From positions 1 to 11,911 of the forward strand of contig CAIMUU010000033.1 of the NCBI GenBank assembly GCA_903844835.1: a stretch of 11,911 nt of DNA, written 5' to 3'. The translations under genes were made by a program, and so were the position numbers. This DNA comes from an uncultured bacterium (GTDB taxonomy: Bacteria > Patescibacteriota > Saccharimonadia > Saccharimonadales > Saccharimonadaceae). This document shows, in pieces, positions 1 to 6,772 of the stretch (the stretch's first letter is position 1; each line of letters opens with the position of its first letter). The notes below the pieces were generated by a model. That model saw nothing but the letters and a program-made list of their open reading frames with translations, made no database searches and was not told the DNA's origin.

Positions 1-549
1 ACCCTTCACACCAATAACGCCGCAACCTGTCTACCCCGACTTCTTGACATGGGCATTGAGCCTTTCCTAATCGCCAGCATTATTAGGGTGGTTGTTGGCC
101 AACGCCTCGTTCGCGTACTCCGCCCAGAAACAAGAGTTGGATATACTCCAACCGAAGCCGAGAAGAAGCTAATTATTAGTATGTTTAATCTGCAACCAAA
201 CCAAAACTTTAGCTACATTCACGAACTTGAAAAACAAGCTGCCGCAGAGGGTGTTGGCGGAGATACGCCGCTCGGTACTGACGAAAACGGAATCTTAACC
301 CTATGGCACAATAACAATGATGATAACGAAGAAGGTGCCCAAAACGGCTACAAGGGCCGAACTGGTATTTATGAAGTTCTCAACAATTCCCTGACAATTC
401 AAAAACTCATTGTCACTAGCGCCACGACTAACCAAATTCAAAGCCAAGCTATCGACGAGGGTATGACTACAATGCAAACTGATGGATTAATTAAAGCACT
501 TCGTGGCGTCACAACTGTCGACGAAGTGATTAGGGTAACCAAAGATTAA
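1..549 (+). CDS. pilB: Type IV pilus assembly ATPase PilB/GspE family, C-terminal part (5' end outside window)
   Basis: This is the C-terminal 182 residues of a secretion/pilus-extension ATPase; the frame is open from base 1, so the gene starts upstream. The first codons read TLHTNNAA, the conserved His-box region of PilB/GspE ATPases, followed by LPRLLDMGIEPFLIAS and QRLVR, which are typical of the family. GYKGRTGIYEVL near residues 117-128 and the closing EGMTTMQTDGLIKALRG are also family signatures. The protein is expected in the cytoplasm, where it powers pilin polymerisation through PilC. The usual zinc-binding CxxC...CxxC pairs are absent: the first site reads RVLRPETRVGY and the second EEGAQNGYKGR, and a longer Asn/Asp-rich stretch lies between them. 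pilC follows after 2 nt, so the two genes are surely co-transcribed. PilB is preferred over PilT because of the GYKGRTGIYEVL element and the adjacent pilC. Function within the GspE superfamily is secure. Confidence 0.93.
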   Translation, partial: TLHTNNAATCLPRLLDMGIEPFLIASIIRVVVGQRLVRVLRPETRVGYTPTEAEKKLIISMFNLQPNQNFSYIHELEKQAAAEGVGGDTPLGTDENGILTLWHNNNDDNEEGAQNGYKGRTGIYEVLNNSLTIQKLIVTSATTNQIQSQAIDEGMTTMQTDGLIKALRGVTTVDEVIRVTKD

Positions 550-551
550 TT

Positions 552-1787
552 ATGCCACTATTTTCATACATCGCTCTCGACGACAAAGGCAACCCGATTA
601 AAAAGACCATCGATCTACCAGACCGAGCTGCCGTTATCAGCAACCTAACCAAACAAGGTTTGCGCCCAGTCAGCATTAAAGAAACAAACGTAGAAGCTGC
701 CAGTAGTACCTCAAGCCTCGATAATATATTTGGCAGTAAAAAAGTCAAAAGTGACCAATTAGTTATGTTTACAAGGCAACTTAGCGCCATGGTTGGAGCT
801 GGTGTGCCACTCCTACGCGCCCTGTCGGCATTATCTGAACACGTAGCCGAAAGCCCAGTTCTTAAAAAAATCTTGGTAGAAGTCATTGCCGATGTTGAAG
901 GCGGTATGACACTTGGCGATGCTTTTGCAAAATTCCCAAATACTTTTAATGACGTCTACGTCAACATGGTTAGGGCCGGTGAAGCTGCCGGTATTCTTGA
1001 TGATATCTTAAAGCGCTTGGCGATACAGCAGGAAAAAAGCGCCACAATCAAAAAGAAAATTAAAAGCTCAATGTCTTACCCAGTTGTGCTATTAATAATA
1101 ACCGTGCTAGCCTTCTTTGGATTAATGTTATTTGTCATTCCTGAAATTGGTAAAGTTTTGACCGACCTTGGTGGTGGCGATGCCAAACTACCAGGCCTAA
1201 CACTCGCCATGTTGGCAATTAGTGGCTTCTTTATTAAATATTGGTATATTGTTCTACTCATCTCGGGTGGCTTGGTCTTTGGCATACTCACACTTATTAA
1301 GACCAAGAAGGGCAAACACCTATTCCATGGCTTGCTACTAAAACTACCAGTCATAAAAATAATAATTAAAAAAATTGCAATCGCTCACTTTGCCCGAACC
1401 TTCTCAGCCCTAATTGAGGCCGGTGTTGCAGTCCTAGAAGCTCTTAGAGTAACCTCTCGTGCCGTCGGAAACGTTATCTACGAAGATGCCCTAATGGAGG
1501 CCGAAGAGGCTGTCAAAAATGGCAAGTCATTATCTTCTGTTATTGCTACAAATCCGATGTTCCCACCGATAGTTTCTCAAATGTTACTAGTTGGCGAAGA
1601 AACTGGTCAAACTGACAAAGTACTTGTCAAAGTCGCAGACTTTTATGAAGAAGAGGTTGATATTGCCATTGGCGGAATCAGCACCTTAATCGAGCCAATC
1701 ATGATTGTAGTAATGGGCGGAATGGTCGGTCTAATTGCCGCGAGCGTTATGCTACCAATTGCTGGCCTCGCTCAAAACATTAAATAG
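552..1787 (+). CDS. pilC: Type IV pilus inner-membrane platform protein PilC (GspF family)
   Basis: A 411-aa protein, the normal length for PilC/GspF. It anchors the pilus machine in the cytoplasmic membrane and couples the PilB motor to pilin polymerisation. Two copies of the T2SSF domain are visible: about residues 68-192 (starting LVMFTRQLSAMVGAGVPLLRAL) and about 275-397 (starting IAHFARTFSALIEAGVAVLEAL). Each carries the typical 'GE.(A/T)G' turn (GEAAGILD and GEETGQTD). Likely membrane segments are about 177-197, 222-248 and 378-404, with the last ending in the common LPIAGLAQ tail. The N-terminal FSYIALDDKGNPIK is the usual start of the family. The ATG lies 2 nt after the pilB stop without a clear Shine-Dalgarno sequence, so translation is probably coupled to pilB. 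Confidence 0.96.
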   Translation: MPLFSYIALDDKGNPIKKTIDLPDRAAVISNLTKQGLRPVSIKETNVEAASSTSSLDNIFGSKKVKSDQLVMFTRQLSAMVGAGVPLLRALSALSEHVAESPVLKKILVEVIADVEGGMTLGDAFAKFPNTFNDVYVNMVRAGEAAGILDDILKRLAIQQEKSATIKKKIKSSMSYPVVLLIITVLAFFGLMLFVIPEIGKVLTDLGGGDAKLPGLTLAMLAISGFFIKYWYIVLLISGGLVFGILTLIKTKKGKHLFHGLLLKLPVIKIIIKKIAIAHFARTFSALIEAGVAVLEALRVTSRAVGNVIYEDALMEAEEAVKNGKSLSSVIATNPMFPPIVSQMLLVGEETGQTDKVLVKVADFYEEEVDIAIGGISTLIEPIMIVVMGGMVGLIAASVMLPIAGLAQNIK

Positions 1788-1807
1788 TCGATTTGGCGTC
1801 ATGCTCA

Positions 1808-1816
1808 TGCTATAAT
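1808..1816 (+). promoter_or_regulatory. Candidate extended -10 promoter for pilM
   Basis: The gap between pilC and pilM holds TGCTATAAT, a perfect extended -10 element. No good -35 hexamer lies 16-18 nt upstream; a TTGGCG at 1793-1798 is only 12 nt away. A start near 1823 would give a leader of about 20 nt before the ATG at 1843. It suggests that pilM-pilN-pilO can be transcribed separately from pilB-pilC. Confidence 0.5.
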
Positions 1817-1842
1817 ATTTCTAGCATTCACTAGTGGGCATC

Positions 1843-2898
1843 ATGACAAAACTATTTTATAACGACAAGCAGATTGTAGGCCTCGATATCAGTAGTACTG
1901 GTATTAAAGTCATGGCTATAGACACCAAAAGGTGGCTTGTTCTTGGCTATGGATCAATGGATCTAGAGCCCATAAAAGTCAAGGAATCACTTGAAGGCGA
2001 CAGTACTTATTTAGCCGATAATATCAAAACCCTTATCAAAGAAAGACTCGTTGGCTCTCTTCCAAGCAACCATGTCGCTATTGGTATACCGACGGCACGA
2101 AGTTATTCCAGAACATTTACTTTGCCTATTAGTGTTGAAAAGAATCTAAAAGATGCCGTCGAGCTAGAGGTAGACCAATATGTGCCAATTCCAGCCTCGA
2201 CCCTAAACATCGACTACCAGATAATTGAACGAAACAAAAAAGAAATCATCGTACTTATGAGCGCAGTTGCCAAAACCGTCGCCGACAGATGTATTGCAGC
2301 TGCCGAGGGCGCAGGCCTAGTTGTCAGCATGATTGAGCCTGGCATCAGTGCTGTTGCCAGATTAATCAAAAATACCGAAGATGGCCACCTGCCTAGCGTC
2401 ATTGTCGACATCGGCCCAGCCAGCACTGATATTGCAGTTATGGATGGTGGCGTAGTCCGAGTGACCGGCGGGATTACTATCGGTGGAAATACTTTTACGC
2501 TCGATATTGCCAAGAAGCTCGGTGTCACGCTGGAAAACGCTCACCAATTGAAAGTCCTAAATGGCCTTAACGCCGGCCCAAGACAAGATAAAATCAAAAA
2601 AGCGATTGATCCAAGTCTTAGCCAGATTATTGTCGAGACACGACGTGTTATGCGCTATTATGACGACCGTATATCTAATGGGCGCAAGCTCGAACAGTTA
2701 TTAGTTGTCGGTAGCGGTAGCAATATGCCAGGAATTGGTGAATACTTTACAAATGAGCTAATCATGCCCGCCCGAGTTGCTAGCCCATGGCAGAAACTAA
2801 ATTTTGGCAAACTACCCGAACCAGTTAGACAATTCCGTTCTAGGTTTATTACGGTCGCCGGTCTTTCATCTATTGCGCCAGGGAGTATCTGGAAATGA
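1843..2898 (+). CDS. pilM: Type IV pilus assembly protein PilM, actin-like ATPase
   Basis: A 351-aa protein from the ATG chosen here, close to the family norm. PilM is a cytoplasmic actin-fold protein that binds the N-terminal tail of PilN and links the PilB motor to the inner-membrane complex. Actin-superfamily signatures are visible: phosphate-1 loop IVGLDISSTGIKVMAI (11-26), phosphate-2 VIVDIGPASTDIAVMDGG (186-203), and an adenosine-type motif VVGSGSNMPGIGEYF (288-302). VELEVDQYVPIP (106-117) is a typical PilM segment. A GTG at 1834 in the same frame would add three residues; the ATG is preferred because it fits the short family N-terminus and a promoter start near 1823. The stop overlaps the pilN start (ATGA). 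Confidence 0.95.
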   Translation: MTKLFYNDKQIVGLDISSTGIKVMAIDTKRWLVLGYGSMDLEPIKVKESLEGDSTYLADNIKTLIKERLVGSLPSNHVAIGIPTARSYSRTFTLPISVEKNLKDAVELEVDQYVPIPASTLNIDYQIIERNKKEIIVLMSAVAKTVADRCIAAAEGAGLVVSMIEPGISAVARLIKNTEDGHLPSVIVDIGPASTDIAVMDGGVVRVTGGITIGGNTFTLDIAKKLGVTLENAHQLKVLNGLNAGPRQDKIKKAIDPSLSQIIVETRRVMRYYDDRISNGRKLEQLLVVGSGSNMPGIGEYFTNELIMPARVASPWQKLNFGKLPEPVRQFRSRFITVAGLSSIAPGSIWK

Positions 2899-3455
2899 TT
2901 AACCTATTACCTAACGAGACTAAACAATCAATTCGAGCCGCTCGGACTAATACACTGCTGGTGAAATATATTATTTTTATTGGATTTGCTACCGCTTTTT
3001 TGGCAATAGCATGCGTAGCCTCATATTTACTACTAAATAACAGTCGAATAGTAGCCGAAAAAGCCATTGACGGCTTTATATCAAAAAATAGCTCATATTC
3101 TCCAATATCAAGTAGGGCTGATAAACTACGAGCCGACCTAGTGACTGCCAAAAGCATACTCGACAGCCAAATATCATACAGCACAATCATTACTGGCATT
3201 GCGGCTTGTCTGCCTGTTGGTACAATCCTAGAATCACCCCTAGAGATTAGCGACGAGACAGTCGGTACACCGATGGAACTTACAGTGCATTCGGCGCTCG
3301 CAAGTGACGAAACTGTACTAAAGTCAAACTTCGATAAATCCTCACTGTTTTCAGGCTACAAACTTAGTACAATCACCAATAATCCTAGTGGATCAACTGA
3401 ATACCCGATTATTATCAAATTCAGCATAACAATCAATAAGGCCTCTGCACGATGA
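2895..3455 (+). CDS. pilN: Type IV pilus assembly protein PilN-like
   Basis: A 186-aa bitopic membrane protein. It begins MINLLPNE, the INLLP signature that PilN inserts into the PilM groove. One membrane segment follows at about 24-47, then an extracytoplasmic part with a helical stretch and a small mixed alpha/beta domain ending in a beta-rich FSITINKA tail. PilN dimerises with PilO to form the alignment subcomplex linking motor and pilus. A Shine-Dalgarno-like GGGAG at 2881-2885 lies 9 nt before the ATG, inside the pilM 3' end, and start and stop overlap as ATGA. Sequence outside the N-terminus is not strongly conserved, so identity rests on the INLLP motif, topology and position between pilM and pilO. 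Confidence 0.88.
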   Translation: MINLLPNETKQSIRAARTNTLLVKYIIFIGFATAFLAIACVASYLLLNNSRIVAEKAIDGFISKNSSYSPISSRADKLRADLVTAKSILDSQISYSTIITGIAACLPVGTILESPLEISDETVGTPMELTVHSALASDETVLKSNFDKSSLFSGYKLSTITNNPSGSTEYPIIIKFSITINKASAR

Positions 3456-4018
3456 AAAATCCTAAATCAAAAGCAAGAAACCTCCGCATAGTCTTATCGA
3501 CATTTGTCTTTATTGCGATTGGACTATCTGCTCTAGGCTTCTATTTTGCCCAGGATTGGCTTGGGACCTATGCTAAATCTGTTGGCCAAACAATGGCAAA
3601 ATCAACAATTAATGTCACTGGCGCTCAAGGCCTAGCTGAACTATTGCAAGCCCTTAATGACAAGCAATTAATTGTCACTAAACTTGATAGTTTTCTGTCT
3701 CCTGCCCAAAATTATCAAAGCCAAATCATTAATGACCTCAGTAAATATGCCGCTAATAGTGGGGTAACAATAACCGACTACAATGTGTCTAGTCCAAATA
3801 CTGCCAGTACCGCTACATCTACAATCAGTGGCGTGGGCATTAGCTACGTCACGATAACGCTAAGCAGCCCTATGCAAATTACTAGTTTTATCAAATTTCT
3901 TAAATTGATCGAAACCAACTTACCAAAAATGCAGCTTTCGGGGATAAGTATCAGTGGCGAAACATCTAGCACTGCCGTAACTGTTAATACTCTAACCATT
4001 GGAGTCTACACAAAATAA
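3452..4018 (+). CDS. pilO: PilO-like type IV pilus inner-membrane protein
   Basis: A 188-aa protein with one N-terminal membrane segment (about 11-33) after a basic cytoplasmic tail (KNPKSKARNLR), then a helical region (about 45-105) and a Ser/Thr-rich alpha/beta domain to the end. The phrase ITSFIKFLKLIETNLPKMQLSGISI (about 148-172) resembles the PilO/GspM ferredoxin-like fold, where 'FI..IE..LP.' commonly recurs. PilO pairs with PilN in the inner-membrane alignment complex. Its ATG overlaps the pilN stop (ATGA), so the genes are translationally coupled. The assignment depends on topology and gene order as well as on the weak C-terminal similarity. Confidence 0.82.
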   Translation: MKNPKSKARNLRIVLSTFVFIAIGLSALGFYFAQDWLGTYAKSVGQTMAKSTINVTGAQGLAELLQALNDKQLIVTKLDSFLSPAQNYQSQIINDLSKYAANSGVTITDYNVSSPNTASTATSTISGVGISYVTITLSSPMQITSFIKFLKLIETNLPKMQLSGISISGETSSTAVTVNTLTIGVYTK

Positions 4019-4022
4019 AATT

Positions 4023-4310
4023 ATGAAAGATAAAATATCTAAAAATCCATTCAAACCAATAACCGATTTTTTTGGAAGATTTAATGTTGTAATATTTATT
4101 GTCGTAGTTGTCGTAGGACTGTCTGGAGCAATCCTTATACTAAGTCAGATTCTCAACATCCCATACAGCGACGAAATTCTTAATTCTGGCAAAGCATCCA
4201 CTACATTTGACGAATCAACAATACAAAGAGTCAATGCCCTGCAAACTAGCGATTCAAATACAGTTATCCCAACCGACACGGTTACCAGGATCAACCCCTT
4301 CTCGAATTAA
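4023..4310 (+). CDS. Small single-pass membrane protein in the pilus operon (unrecognised)
   Basis: A 95-aa protein I do not recognise. It has a basic N-terminal tail (KDKISKNPFKP), one very hydrophobic segment at about 21-43 (VVIFIVVVVVGLSGAILIL), and a polar Ser/Thr/Asp-rich extracytoplasmic tail ending RINPFSN. It starts 4 nt after the pilO stop and ends the operon. In many bacteria pilP follows pilO, and a PilP/GspC-like protein with only the membrane segment and linker would look like this, but there is no lipobox and no folded HR domain, so PilP identity is speculation. An in-frame TTG at 3999 would lengthen it into pilO; the ATG at 4023 is more likely. Confidence 0.75.
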   Translation: MKDKISKNPFKPITDFFGRFNVVIFIVVVVVGLSGAILILSQILNIPYSDEILNSGKASTTFDESTIQRVNALQTSDSNTVIPTDTVTRINPFSN

Positions 4311-4339
4311 TTGGCGGTAGAGCCAAAAAAGCTTATACT
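4311..4339 (+). promoter_or_regulatory. Sigma70-type promoter for the PRC-barrel gene
   Basis: TTGGCG (4311-4316) and TATACT (4334-4339) are separated by exactly 17 nt, the best two-box promoter in the window. The -35 begins directly after the stop codon of the preceding gene. The -10 ends 6 nt before the ATG at 4346, so the predicted transcription start coincides with the start codon and the mRNA would be leaderless. Confidence 0.68.
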
Positions 4340-4345
4340 AGTAAT

Positions 4346-4906
4346 ATGCTACTGCTTGGATCAAGACTAATTGGTACCCCTATTATGGGCCTTCAAACCG
4401 GCACGCGCCTAGCCGTAACAAAAAAACCAGTAATTGATCCGGCCAGTTTAAAAATAATTGCCTATGAAGTCGATGGACCGATGCTAGTTGAGCACCCTTC
4501 TTTTATTCGTCTTGCTGATGTGCGTGAGCTCAGCGATATCGGCATGATTATCGATAGCCACGATGAATTTATTGGGCTTGACGACGTAATTACGGTCAAA
4601 AAAATTCGAAATCTAGGCTTCGGCCTAATTGGGCTAAATGTCATCGATGAGGCCGGACGCAAGCTGGGAAAGGTTGCTGATTACAGCATTGATGCTAATA
4701 GTTTTATTATTCAACAGCTTAACGTAAAACAGGGGCTAATAAAAAGCCTGTCAAGTACAGAGCTACTAGTCCATCGCACGCAAATTGTTGAAATTAACGA
4801 TTATGCGATTATCGTCAAAGCTGCTGCAAAAAAACTTGAGCCAATTACAGAAACTCAAAAACTAGCCTACATGAATCCCTTCCGCTCAACCTCAACCCCA
4901 GCCTAA
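4346..4906 (+). CDS. PRC-barrel domain protein, two tandem domains
   Basis: A 186-aa soluble protein with no signal peptide or membrane segment. Two PRC-barrel-like halves can be seen. The first, about 4-75, opens LGSRLIGTPIMGLQTGTRLA and continues into IIAYEVDG. The second, about 90-160, opens GFGLIGLNVIDEAGRKLGKV and continues ADYSIDANSFIIQQLNVKQG. The motif 'G..(I/V)..G.++G.V.D..(I/L)D...F.I' is typical of PRC barrels, which bind RNA or protein partners (RimM, photosynthetic reaction centre H subunit). The actual partner here is unknown. A good promoter sits immediately upstream, so it is probably expressed apart from the pilus genes. It faces recX convergently across 42 nt. Confidence 0.8.
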   Translation: MLLLGSRLIGTPIMGLQTGTRLAVTKKPVIDPASLKIIAYEVDGPMLVEHPSFIRLADVRELSDIGMIIDSHDEFIGLDDVITVKKIRNLGFGLIGLNVIDEAGRKLGKVADYSIDANSFIIQQLNVKQGLIKSLSSTELLVHRTQIVEINDYAIIVKAAAKKLEPITETQKLAYMNPFRSTSTPA

Positions 4907-4920
4907 GCTTAACTTGTAAA

Positions 4921-4948
4921 TTAATAGCCTATCTCATGATTAGGTTAA
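4921..4948. terminator. Weak candidate hairpin between convergent genes
   Basis: In the 42-nt gap between the PRC-barrel gene and recX, TTAA+CCTA (4921-4924, 4928-4931) can pair with TAGG+TTAA (4941-4948), giving 8 bp with a 3-nt bulge and a 9-nt loop. It is AT-rich and lacks a T tract on either strand, so a terminator role is only a guess based on position. Confidence 0.22.
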
Positions 4949-5578
4949 CTAATTCCCCAAAGCTACTTTGATATCATCATAGTCAAACCCAAGTCTCGCA
5001 AGATATGCCATAAATTTTTGATCATCTGGATAATGTGAGCGCTTTTTATTTATTATCTTCTGGAGCTCAGTCTCGTCACTGCGATTGGACTGCTCAAACT
5101 CGCTGACAATAATCGAGCTATCTACTCCTTTGGCCCGTAATTCGGCGACTAATTTGCGGTGGCTGACGCCTTTTGTGACCGACCGGTTCTCAACCCAATA
5201 GTGTGTAAATTTTACATCATCAATATAGGCTTTTTCAACTAACCTATCAAAAACTCGTGCCGTGACGGCAGTCGTTGCGCCCGACTTAAGTTCGCCCTTT
5301 TTGTCGCGGGACGGACGAGTTTTTCGATAAAGATAATCCTGGACCTCTCGCCCACTGCGCGGGCGCATCAGACAATATTCCAAAGCTCTTGAATAAACTT
5401 TGCCAAATTGACTTTCAGCCTCAAGCCTAGCTAATCCGGCTTCGTCATATTCACTGCCGACTTTTATGCCCAAGCCAATCAATTGGTAAGAGTCAAGACT
5501 AAGCCGATATTTCCCATCAATCGAGATATTAACTCGATTTGCATCACGGACCTGAGCAGAAATTGATGTAATTTTCAT
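4949..5578 (-). CDS. recX: Regulatory protein RecX
   Basis: A 209-aa RecX-family protein, in the upper normal length range. RecX binds RecA filaments and RecA monomers and restrains strand exchange. Visible family features are an N-terminal beta-rich part (ITSISAQVRDANRVNISIDGKY), then tandem three-helix repeats: ALEYCLMRPRSGREVQDYL (about 65-83), VFDRLVEKAYIDDVKFTHYWVENR (about 109-132), KGVSHRKLVAELRAKGVD (about 136-153) and a final FMAYLARLGFDYDDIKVAL. The 'L.+..YIDD..F...(W/Y)V..R' phrase is diagnostic. It lies 14 nt downstream of recA without a Shine-Dalgarno sequence, so it is expected on the recA transcript. Position next to recA supports the call. Confidence 0.94.
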   Translation of the reverse strand: MKITSISAQVRDANRVNISIDGKYRLSLDSYQLIGLGIKVGSEYDEAGLARLEAESQFGKVYSRALEYCLMRPRSGREVQDYLYRKTRPSRDKKGELKSGATTAVTARVFDRLVEKAYIDDVKFTHYWVENRSVTKGVSHRKLVAELRAKGVDSSIIVSEFEQSNRSDETELQKIINKKRSHYPDDQKFMAYLARLGFDYDDIKVALGN

Positions 5579-5592
5579 CGATTTATTGACGG

Positions 5593-6633
5593 CTATACTG
5601 CCTCTTCGGCAACCTTAGCGCGAATTTTGGCCTCAATCTCGTCCATTACTAACGGATTTTCTTTTAGATAATCCTTACTAGCTTCACGACCTTGGCCGAT
5701 CTTGGCGTCACCATAATCAAACCAAGCACCAGATTTACCGACAATATTATGAAGTACGGCCAAATCAAGCACATCGCCAGACTTGCTTATGCCTTCACCA
5801 TACATAATGTCAAACTCAGCAACCCTAAATGGTGGGGCAATCTTGTTCTTAACCACCTTCACTTTTGTTCGGCTACCGATAATTTCTTCGCCAGCCTTAA
5901 TTTGACCTGTTCGGCGAATATCAATTCTAATCGACGCATAAAACTTAAGAGCATTACCGCCTGTTGTTGTCTCTGGATTCCCAAACATCACACCAATCTT
6001 CATACGAATCTGGTTGATAAAGACTACTGTCGTGCGGCTTTTATTTATAATACCGGCCAACTTTCGTAAAGCCTGGCTCATCAAACGAGCCTGCAGACCC
6101 ATATGGCTATCGCCCATATCACCATCAATTTCAGCCTGGGGAACTAGCGCTGCCACAGAGTCAACTACAACCATATCAACCGCGTTAGACCTTACAAGCG
6201 TTTCAACAATGTCCAAAGCCTGTTCGCCATTATCTGGCTGAGACACCAATAGATTATCAGTATCAACCCCAAGCTTGCGTGCATAGGCTGGATCAAGTGC
6301 GTGCTCGGCATCAATAAATGCCGCCGTACCACCGTGTTTTTGAATTTCAGCAATTGCGTGCAAAGCCAAAGTCGTCTTGCCAGATGATTCTGGCCCATAA
6401 ATTTCTAGAATTCGTCCTCTTGGATAACCGCCGCCCAGTGCTAAGTCTACCGATAGTGAACCACTGCTGATAAGCTCGACGTCGACAGTCTTGGTGTCGC
6501 CAAGTCTGCGAATCGCTCCATCCCCAAATTGTTTATTAATTTGCTCCTGCGCTAACCCCAAAGCCTTCAATTTTCCCTCTGACGCCGTAGGTTTTTCGCC
6601 CATTTCTGCCCGTTCTGCCTTTTTTGCTGCCAT
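5593..6633 (-). CDS. recA: Recombinase RecA
   Basis: A 346-aa RecA, essentially full length. It forms ATP-dependent filaments on single-stranded DNA and carries out homologous pairing and strand exchange. Visible motifs are the Walker A loop GPESSGKT (80-87), the catalytic-Glu region FIDAEHALDP (107-116), Walker B VVVDS (155-159), the L1 loop region around DGDMGDSHMGLQARLMSQAL (170-189), VVFINQIRMKIGVMFGNPET (203-222) leading into the L2 region, and the C-terminal domain with KSGAWFDYGDAKIGQGRE (300-317). The C-terminal tail is short (KIRAKVAEEAV) and less acidic than in E. coli. A strong ribosome binding site (GAGGGGG at 6639-6645) precedes the ATG. It leads the recA-recX operon. Confidence 0.98.
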   Translation of the reverse strand: MAAKKAERAEMGEKPTASEGKLKALGLAQEQINKQFGDGAIRRLGDTKTVDVELISSGSLSVDLALGGGYPRGRILEIYGPESSGKTTLALHAIAEIQKHGGTAAFIDAEHALDPAYARKLGVDTDNLLVSQPDNGEQALDIVETLVRSNAVDMVVVDSVAALVPQAEIDGDMGDSHMGLQARLMSQALRKLAGIINKSRTTVVFINQIRMKIGVMFGNPETTTGGNALKFYASIRIDIRRTGQIKAGEEIIGSRTKVKVVKNKIAPPFRVAEFDIMYGEGISKSGDVLDLAVLHNIVGKSGAWFDYGDAKIGQGREASKDYLKENPLVMDEIEAKIRAKVAEEAV

Positions 6634-6638
6634 ATACT

Positions 6639-6714
6639 CCCCCTCTATTATCTATCTATTATTATACGTTGCTAGTCAATAATATGCTATAACTTGAGCG
6701 ACAAGATAAGGGGG
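6639..6714 (-). promoter_or_regulatory. recA leader: ribosome binding site with possible sequestering stem
   Basis: On the minus strand GAGGGGG (6639-6645) is a strong Shine-Dalgarno sequence for recA. Upstream, CCCCCTTATC (6705-6714) can pair with GATAA (6648-6652) and GGGGG (6639-6643), giving two 5-bp blocks separated by a 4-nt bulge. If transcription starts at the distal promoter near 6711-6714, this stem would cover the ribosome binding site. If it starts at the proximal one near 6654, the stem cannot form. The complementarity is visible; the regulation is inference. Confidence 0.4.
6661..6666 (-). promoter_or_regulatory. Candidate proximal recA promoter (-10 box)
   Basis: A perfect TATAAT on the minus strand, followed by a leader of about 20 nt with the recA Shine-Dalgarno sequence. 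No convincing -35 lies at 16-18 nt; a TTGACT occurs only 7 nt upstream and cannot serve this box. Confidence 0.42.
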
Positions 6715-6717
6715 AAA

Positions 6718-6726
6718 ATTATACCA
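6718..6726 (-). promoter_or_regulatory. Candidate distal recA promoter (extended -10)
   Basis: TGGTATAAT on the minus strand, the same extended -10 as before the pilin-like and PH-domain genes. It would start a transcript near 6711 with a leader of about 78 nt before recA. It lies in the divergent intergenic region shared with the pilin-like gene. Confidence 0.42.
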
Positions 6727-6756
6727 TTATTAATAAATGTGACGAATTATATCTCG

Positions 6757-6765
6757 TGGTATAAT
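6757..6765 (+). promoter_or_regulatory. Extended -10 promoter for the pilin-like gene
   Basis: TGGTATAAT, with the TATAAT ending 7 nt before the ATG at 6773. The predicted start is at or next to the first base of the start codon, so a leaderless transcript is expected. TGTGAC at 6738-6743 is a poor -35 candidate at 16 nt. Confidence 0.58.
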
Positions 6766-6772
6766 TAATCTA

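Noticed and set aside
1834..1842. GTG start for pilM
   Set aside because: It adds only three residues, and the ATG at 1843 fits both the family N-terminus and a short leader from the TATAAT at 1811-1816. It cannot be excluded.
3999..4022. TTG start at 3999 for the small membrane protein
   Set aside because: It would overlap the end of pilO by 20 nt with no ribosome binding site; the ATG at 4023 fits the tight operon spacing better.
6679..6684. TTGACT as -35 box of recA (minus strand)
   Set aside because: It lies 7 nt from the TATAAT, and no -10-like hexamer occurs at 16-18 nt.
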